Below are positions 7,543 through 11,119 of a DNA stretch of 11,119 nucleotides, piece by piece. Position numbers and translations under genes: made by a program. How positions within the stretch are numbered: the stretch's first letter is position 1; each line of letters begins with the position of its first letter. The notes below the pieces were generated by a model. The model was not told where the DNA came from, searched no databases, and saw only the letters and a list, made by a program, of their open reading frames with translations. This DNA comes from Patescibacteria group bacterium (GTDB lineage Bacteria > Patescibacteriota > Patescibacteriia > UBA2591 > PGYQ01). Location: NCBI GenBank assembly GCA_020057535.1, contig JAGVFS010000068.1, positions 1-11,119 of the forward strand, read 5' to 3'.

Positions 7543-7818
7543 ATGAATAAAGCAGAATTAATTCAAGTTATTGCCGATAAAATCGGCGCAAAAAAAACAG
7601 AAGTCGAAAAAACGATAGCGACATTTATTGATGTTGTTACCACTACCTTAAAAAAGAAAGGTGAAGTAATTTTAACCGGTTTTGGAAGTTTTTCAGCTAA
7701 AAAAAGAGCCGCGAGAATAGGGGTTAATCCACAACAACCTAGTCAAAAAATTAAAATTCCAGCAACAACAGTTCCTAAATTTAAAGCAGGCAAAACTTTA
7801 AAAGACGCTTTGAAATAA
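7543..7818 (+). CDS. hup: DNA-binding protein HU
   Basis: 91-residue HU/IHF-family nucleoid protein, standard length. Homodimers bend and compact DNA with little sequence preference. The helical body MNKAELIQVIADKIGAKK begins the protein; the signature GFGSFSAKKRAARIGVNP covers 46-63, with Pro63 as the residue expected to intercalate at the arm tip. The arm returns through KIKIPATTVPKFKAGKTLKDAL. The usual R-N-P tip is V-N-P here, a mild variation. The arm sequence NPQQPSQKIKIPA resembles HU proteins I associate with Patescibacteria. It follows ymdB by 55 bp; a possible own promoter (TTGATA 7462-7467, TAAATA 7485-7490, 17-bp spacer) overlaps the end of ymdB. High expression is likely from its strong ribosome-binding site, and a terminator-like palindrome follows. 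Confidence 0.97.
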   Translation: MNKAELIQVIADKIGAKKTEVEKTIATFIDVVTTTLKKKGEVILTGFGSFSAKKRAARIGVNPQQPSQKIKIPATTVPKFKAGKTLKDALK

Positions 7819-7840
7819 TTGGAATATTTTTTAGTATTTA

Positions 7841-7878
7841 AAATAAAAACATTCAAATTAATTTGAATGTTTTTATTT
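7841..7878. terminator. 38-bp perfect palindrome, bidirectional terminator of hup
   Basis: The left half AAATAAAAACATTCAAATT (7841-7859) is exactly complementary to the right half AATTTGAATGTTTTTATTT (7860-7878), 22 bp after the hup stop. Read on either strand it gives a stem preceded by an A-run and followed by a T-run, the form of a bidirectional intrinsic terminator, though its stem is poor in G and C. It could also stop minus-strand transcripts running on from ppsA. Confidence 0.8.
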
Positions 7879-8166
7879 ATAGAAAATTTATTGTAGACAG
7901 AAGTGGTATATTTAAAAGGGTAAATTAAGCTATTTAATTAAATTAATCTCCCTCCTAGCATTAAGAGTTTTGTCAACGCGATTTTTTTAAAAACCTGCAT
8001 GATTTCATTTAATCCAACTTTCACTAAAAACATTAAATTCTAGTTAATCTTAGTTAAAACTCGCTGCAATAAACACCATTTTAAATAATTTTATGTTAAT
8101 AAAAAATTTAAAAATATAATTTTCCGATAAGGTCGGATTTAAATATTAATGTTGCTTATCATTATC
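7879..8166. other. Gap between hup and ppsA (convergent)
   Basis: 288 bp without a credible gene on either strand. A TTGACA (minus strand, 7971-7976) and an AGGAGG (minus strand, 7951-7956 region) are present, but no -10 at proper distance and no open frame follow. A small stem (TCCGA 8123-8127, TCGGA 8133-8137, 5-nt loop) lies 30 bp after the ppsA stop; on the minus strand a short A-run then a T-rich tract follow, so it may be the ppsA terminator. Confidence 0.4.
8123..8137 (-). terminator. Possible ppsA terminator stem
   Basis: Five-bp stem TCCGA/TCGGA with a 5-nt loop, downstream of ppsA on the minus strand and followed by an AAAATTATATTTTT tract. It is the only GC-containing stem in this gap. 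Short, so tentative. Confidence 0.4.
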
Positions 8167-10611
8167 TTAATGTTTTTTTGAAATTTGCAAAGTAGTTTTT
8201 ATTACTGTGTCTGGGTTCAAAGAAATACTATCAATTCCGCATTTAACAAGAAATTTTGCAAATTCTGGAAAATCAGAAGGAGCTTGACCACAAAATCCTA
8301 TTTTTACTTTATTTTGTCGAGCTATTTTTATCACATCTCTAATTAAAATTTTTATTGCTTCATTTCTTTCATCATAAATATGACTAACTAATTCTGAATC
8401 GCGATCAATTCCTAAAACAAGCTGAGTCAAATCATTGCTGCCAATAGAAAATCCATCAAAAATTTTTGCAAATTCTTTAGCTAAAATAACATTTGAAGGA
8501 ATTTCAACCATCATATAAATTTTTAATTGATTTCTTTTTGATTTATACGCGTCAACAATTAATTTATTCTTCTTCATTTCTAAAAAAACCTTTTTTGCTT
8601 CTTCAAGTGTTCGACAAAATGGAACCATAATAATCACATTTGTTAAACCCATTTCCTCACGAACTTTTTTTATTGCTTGACATTCTAACTCAAAAGCCTC
8701 TTTATATTCTTCGCTATAATAACGAGATGCTCCTCGCCAACCAATCATTGGATTTGATTCTTTTGGCTCAAAATATTTTCCGCCAATTAAATTACTATAT
8801 TCATTCGACTTAAAATCAGACAAACGAACAATAACATCTTTTGGATGAAAAGCGGCAGCTATCATACTAATTCCTTCCGCTAATTTATCAATAAAAAACT
8901 GCGATTTATTTTTATATCCTTGAGTAATATTTTCTATTGTTTTTAAAATTTTTTCATTAATTTTCTCATTATTAATGATAAATTGCTGTTTATCAATTGC
9001 TAATAATATTTTTGGATGTATTTTAATAAAATTATTAATAATAAATTCTTCTCGTGCCAAACCAACCCCATCATTAGGAATAAAACTTAAAGAAAAAGCT
9101 TGATTTGGTTCACCAATATTCATCATTATTTTTGTTTTTGGTTTTTTAAATTTTTGAATATTAATTTTTTTAATTTCAAATGGAATATTTCCTTGATAAA
9201 CTTTTCCAATTTCTCCTTCAGCGCAAGAAACAGTTATTAATTCTCCATTTTTTAAAATTTGTGTTGCGTTTTTTGTTCCAACTATACAAGGAATCCCAAG
9301 TTCACGACTAACAATTGCCGCATGACAACAACGTCCTCCACGATTAGTAACAATAGCTGAAGCAATTTTCATAATTGGCTCCCAATCTGGATCGGTTATT
9401 TCAGTAACTAGAACATCTCCTTTTTTAAATTTTTCAATTTCATGAACATCTTTAATAACATTGACTTTTCCTTGTCCAATTTTTGATCCAACAGCTGCGC
9501 CAGAACATAAAAGTTCATGAGAATCACCTTGTAATTTATAGGTTTCAATAACATTAACATTTCTTTGAGATTGAACTGTTTCTGGACGAGCCTGAACAAT
9601 ATATAATTGATTATCTATCCCATCTTTTGCCCATTCAATATCCATTGGTTTTTTATAATATTTTTCAATAATTTTTACACATTGAGCTAATTGTAAAATT
9701 TCATCATCATTCAAAACAAATTTATTTTTTTCTTGTTCGCTGGTTTCTATATTTTTAGTTGGTTTATTTCCCTCTTGACTGTAAATCATTTTTATCTCTT
9801 TTGTTCCAAGTTTTTTATTTAAAATCGGTCTAAATTTTTCTAGAGTTGGCTTAAAAACAAAAAATTCATCCGGATTAACCACACCTTTAACAATATTTTC
9901 TCCCAATCCCCAAGAACCATTGATTAAAATCGCATTTTGAAATCCAGATTCTGTGTCAATAGAAAATGCAACACCAGAACAAGCCTTATCCGAACGAACC
10001 ATTTTTTGAACAACAATTGATAAGCCAATAGAAAAATGATCAAATCCTTTATCTTGTCGATAAGAAATAGCCCGATTGGTAAAAAGAGAAGCAAAGCATT
10101 TTTTACACGCTTCAATTAAAGCGTATTCTCCTTTAATATTTAAATAAGATTCTTGCTGTCCAGCAAAAGACGCATCCGGAAGATCTTCTGCAGTAGCCGA
10201 ACTTCGCACTGCAACATCTACTAACTGATAATTAGTAGATGATAATTGATAACTGGTGGATAATTTTTGATAGGCTGAAATAATTTCTTTTTCTAAATCT
10301 TCTGGAAATTTTGCTTTTAAAATAGCCTCGCGAACTTGATGTCCTTTTTCAGCCAAATTTTGCATATTGCTAGTATCCAAATCAGAAAGGATTTTTTTTA
10401 TTTCATTTTTAATTCCAGCGCTTTCTAAAATATAAAAATAAGCTTTCGCTGAAATTGCAAAACCATTTGGCACATTAATTTTAAATTTTGAATTCTGAAT
10501 TTTAAATTTAGTAAAGTGATTATACATTTCTCCCAAAGACGCATTTTTCCCTCCGACTAAAGGAATATCTTTAATCCCAATTTCTTTAAACCAATAAATA
10601 TATTTTTGCAT
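8167..10611 (-). CDS. ppsA: Phosphoenolpyruvate synthase (pyruvate, water dikinase)
   Basis: 814-residue PEP synthase: ATP + pyruvate + water to PEP + AMP + phosphate, the entry to gluconeogenesis (or, in reverse, ATP formation). The N-terminal nucleotide-binding domain has IPLVGGKNASLGEMY (16-30) and DVAVRSSATAEDLPDASFAGQQE (132-154). The swivelling phosphohistidine domain has TNRGGRCCHAAIVSRELGIPCIVG (422-445), with His430 as the phosphorylated residue. The C-terminal PEP-binding barrel has VRLSDFKSNEY (595-605), GWRGASRYY (624-632), SIGSNDLTQLVLGIDRDS (722-739) and the catalytic Cys774 in GFCGQAPSD. All key residues are present, so it should be active. Two peptides, FKIQNSKFK (36-44) and STSYQLSSTNYQL (118-130), interrupt conserved blocks and look repeat-derived. 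Transcribed alone, away from the neighbouring glutaredoxin-like gene by 349 bp. No Shine-Dalgarno before the ATG. Confidence 0.97.
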   Translation of the reverse strand: MQKYIYWFKEIGIKDIPLVGGKNASLGEMYNHFTKFKIQNSKFKINVPNGFAISAKAYFYILESAGIKNEIKKILSDLDTSNMQNLAEKGHQVREAILKAKFPEDLEKEIISAYQKLSTSYQLSSTNYQLVDVAVRSSATAEDLPDASFAGQQESYLNIKGEYALIEACKKCFASLFTNRAISYRQDKGFDHFSIGLSIVVQKMVRSDKACSGVAFSIDTESGFQNAILINGSWGLGENIVKGVVNPDEFFVFKPTLEKFRPILNKKLGTKEIKMIYSQEGNKPTKNIETSEQEKNKFVLNDDEILQLAQCVKIIEKYYKKPMDIEWAKDGIDNQLYIVQARPETVQSQRNVNVIETYKLQGDSHELLCSGAAVGSKIGQGKVNVIKDVHEIEKFKKGDVLVTEITDPDWEPIMKIASAIVTNRGGRCCHAAIVSRELGIPCIVGTKNATQILKNGELITVSCAEGEIGKVYQGNIPFEIKKINIQKFKKPKTKIMMNIGEPNQAFSLSFIPNDGVGLAREEFIINNFIKIHPKILLAIDKQQFIINNEKINEKILKTIENITQGYKNKSQFFIDKLAEGISMIAAAFHPKDVIVRLSDFKSNEYSNLIGGKYFEPKESNPMIGWRGASRYYSEEYKEAFELECQAIKKVREEMGLTNVIIMVPFCRTLEEAKKVFLEMKKNKLIVDAYKSKRNQLKIYMMVEIPSNVILAKEFAKIFDGFSIGSNDLTQLVLGIDRDSELVSHIYDERNEAIKILIRDVIKIARQNKVKIGFCGQAPSDFPEFAKFLVKCGIDSISLNPDTVIKTTLQISKKH
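10215..10260. repeat. Palindromic repeat inside ppsA encoding an S-Y-Q-L type peptide
   Basis: CATCTACTAA (10215-10224) and TTAGTAGATG (10232-10241) are exact inverted copies with a 7-nt loop. The units GATAATTAGTAGATGA and GATAACTGGTGGATAA follow as imperfect direct repeats. In the ppsA frame this gives STSYQL-SSTNYQL (residues 118-130), a repeated peptide just before the conserved VDVAVRSSATAEDLP block. Confidence 0.65.
10480..10506. repeat. AATTCAAAATT-type repeat inside ppsA
   Basis: Encodes FKIQNSKFK (residues 36-44). The segment is built around GAATTC with flanking AAATTTT/AATTTTAAATTT words and shares AATTTTGAATT with the hairpin at 4022-4048. Flanking residues MYNHFTK and INVPNGFA join smoothly if the peptide is removed, as they are contiguous in related PEP synthases I remember, which supports an in-frame insertion. 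Confidence 0.65.
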
Positions 10612-10960
10612 AAAAAAAATAAAATAAAAAACAATAAATAATATTTAAATAATATTTAATTTCATTAATATTTTAGTTTTTTAAATTAACGAGGGTCGAG
10701 TTTAAAAAACCATAAGATATTTAAATCTTAAGATATTTATAAAAAATTAAATATATTAACAGCCTTTTTTGACGCATCTTTTAATATAATTAATCACCAA
10801 TAGAGTGGTTCTTTTAATTTATGAAATCACTCCATATAATTCATGTTTTGAAAAATCTTTAACAATTTTATAAATAAAATGAACACATTTATTTATCTTA
10901 TTTTTTAATTTTATTGATATTCATTTATATTTATTTTGTTATTTTATTGCTTTATTATTT
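10612..10960. other. 349-bp gap upstream of ppsA
   Basis: No gene is visible. It holds a hairpin (10676-10710), a repeated TAAGATATTTA (10713-10723 and 10729-10739) that also forms short inverted pairs, and a GAGTG...CACTC inverted pair around 10803-10832. It must carry the ppsA promoter on the minus strand, but I see no hexamer pair good enough to name. Confidence 0.5.
10676..10710. other. Hairpin upstream of ppsA
   Basis: GTTTTTTAAA (10676-10685) and TTTAAAAAAC (10701-10710) are exact inverted copies. The 15-nt loop contains CGA-GGG-TCG, a second short stem. It lies 65-99 bp before the ppsA ATG and 250 bp after the glutaredoxin-like stop. It could be a ppsA leader structure or an operator; nothing in the sequence decides this. 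Confidence 0.5.
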
Positions 10961-11119
10961 TTACTTATTCAACATTATTTCTATTGCCATATCAATCGCT
11001 TTTTTATCAAAACCGACAATAATTTGTCCATCAATATCCAAAACAGGAATGCTTAATTGATTTGTCTTTTTTGTCATTTCAGTCATAGCTTTTTCATCTT
11101 TAGAAACATCAATGTCAAT
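10961..11119 (-). CDS. Glutaredoxin-like (thioredoxin-fold) protein, C-terminal fragment
   Basis: The last 52 residues of a gene cut by the right edge; stop codon TAA at 10961-10963. The fragment runs IDIDVSKDEKAMTEMTKKTN, then QLSIPVLDIDGQIIVGFDKK, then AIDMAIEIMLNK. This matches the second half of small glutaredoxin-like proteins of the NrdH/YruB type: the strand ending in D-V, a helix, the cis-proline strand (S-I-P-V-L, with the cis-Pro in IPV), then DG-x-IIVGFD and a final helix. The redox CxxC motif should lie in the missing N-terminal part. Such proteins pass electrons from thioredoxin reductase or similar donors to oxidised proteins or ribonucleotide reductase. Partner and exact subfamily cannot be told from the fragment. 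Confidence 0.85.
   Translation of the reverse strand: MDIDVSKDEKAMTEMTKKTNQLSIPVLDIDGQIIVGFDKKAIDMAIEIMLNK

Noticed and set aside
7951..7976. TTGACA and AGGAGG on the minus strand as a hidden small gene
   Set aside because: No -10 at proper distance, and the frame after AGGAGG has no usual start codon before stops.
9408..10115. Two 63-residue minus-strand frames inside ppsA
   Set aside because: Out-of-frame shadows of ppsA, which is continuous and has all family motifs.
10691..10700. GAGGGTCGAG as a T-box-like motif
   Set aside because: Does not match the T-box anti-terminator sequence, and ppsA is not an expected target.

Overview
The window is very AT-rich bacterial DNA (roughly 70% A+T by eye) using the standard bacterial code; hrcA ends in TGA, so this is not a TGA-recoded lineage. 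Protein details (HU with an NPQQPSQKIKIPA arm, a compact HrcA, a PEP synthase encoded alone, short replication-light gene set, repeat-derived peptides inside a gene) suggest a low-GC member of the Candidate Phyla Radiation (Patescibacteria, Parcubacteria-like). That placement is an inference from family resemblance, not from a marker gene. Most start codons have no visible Shine-Dalgarno sequence; HU is the clear exception.

Layout. Left part, minus strand: the heat-shock operon hrcA-grpE-dnaK, read right to left, with dnaJ possibly beyond the left edge. Its control region (3492-3609) holds one good CIRCE operator and a duplicated promoter/operator cassette. A 700-bp gap follows, carrying a possible decayed minus-strand gene, short repeats and a clpP promoter. 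Centre, plus strand: clpP, rny (RNase Y), ymdB (metallophosphoesterase) and hup (HU), closed by a 38-bp perfect palindrome that is probably a terminator. Right part, minus strand: ppsA (PEP synthase) and, cut by the right edge, the C-terminus of a glutaredoxin-like protein.

How it fits together. The left and centre genes form a protein- and RNA-quality-control block: HrcA represses the DnaK/GrpE chaperone genes through CIRCE, ClpP degrades misfolded protein, and RNase Y starts mRNA decay; rny-ymdB is a conserved neighbour pair in other bacteria. PpsA links pyruvate and PEP.

Most unusual points: (1) GrpE carries an N-terminal DUF1653-like domain in place of the usual acidic tail and long coiled coil; (2) a 59-bp promoter-CIRCE cassette is tandemly duplicated in front of hrcA, with one operator degenerate; (3) a ~131-bp imperfect palindrome with terminal inverted repeats occurs twice, once inside the heat-shock operon; (4) ppsA contains two in-frame peptides that look like translated short palindromic repeats; (5) HrcA is about 100 residues shorter than usual. 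No RNA genes, CRISPR array, transposase or phage genes were seen.
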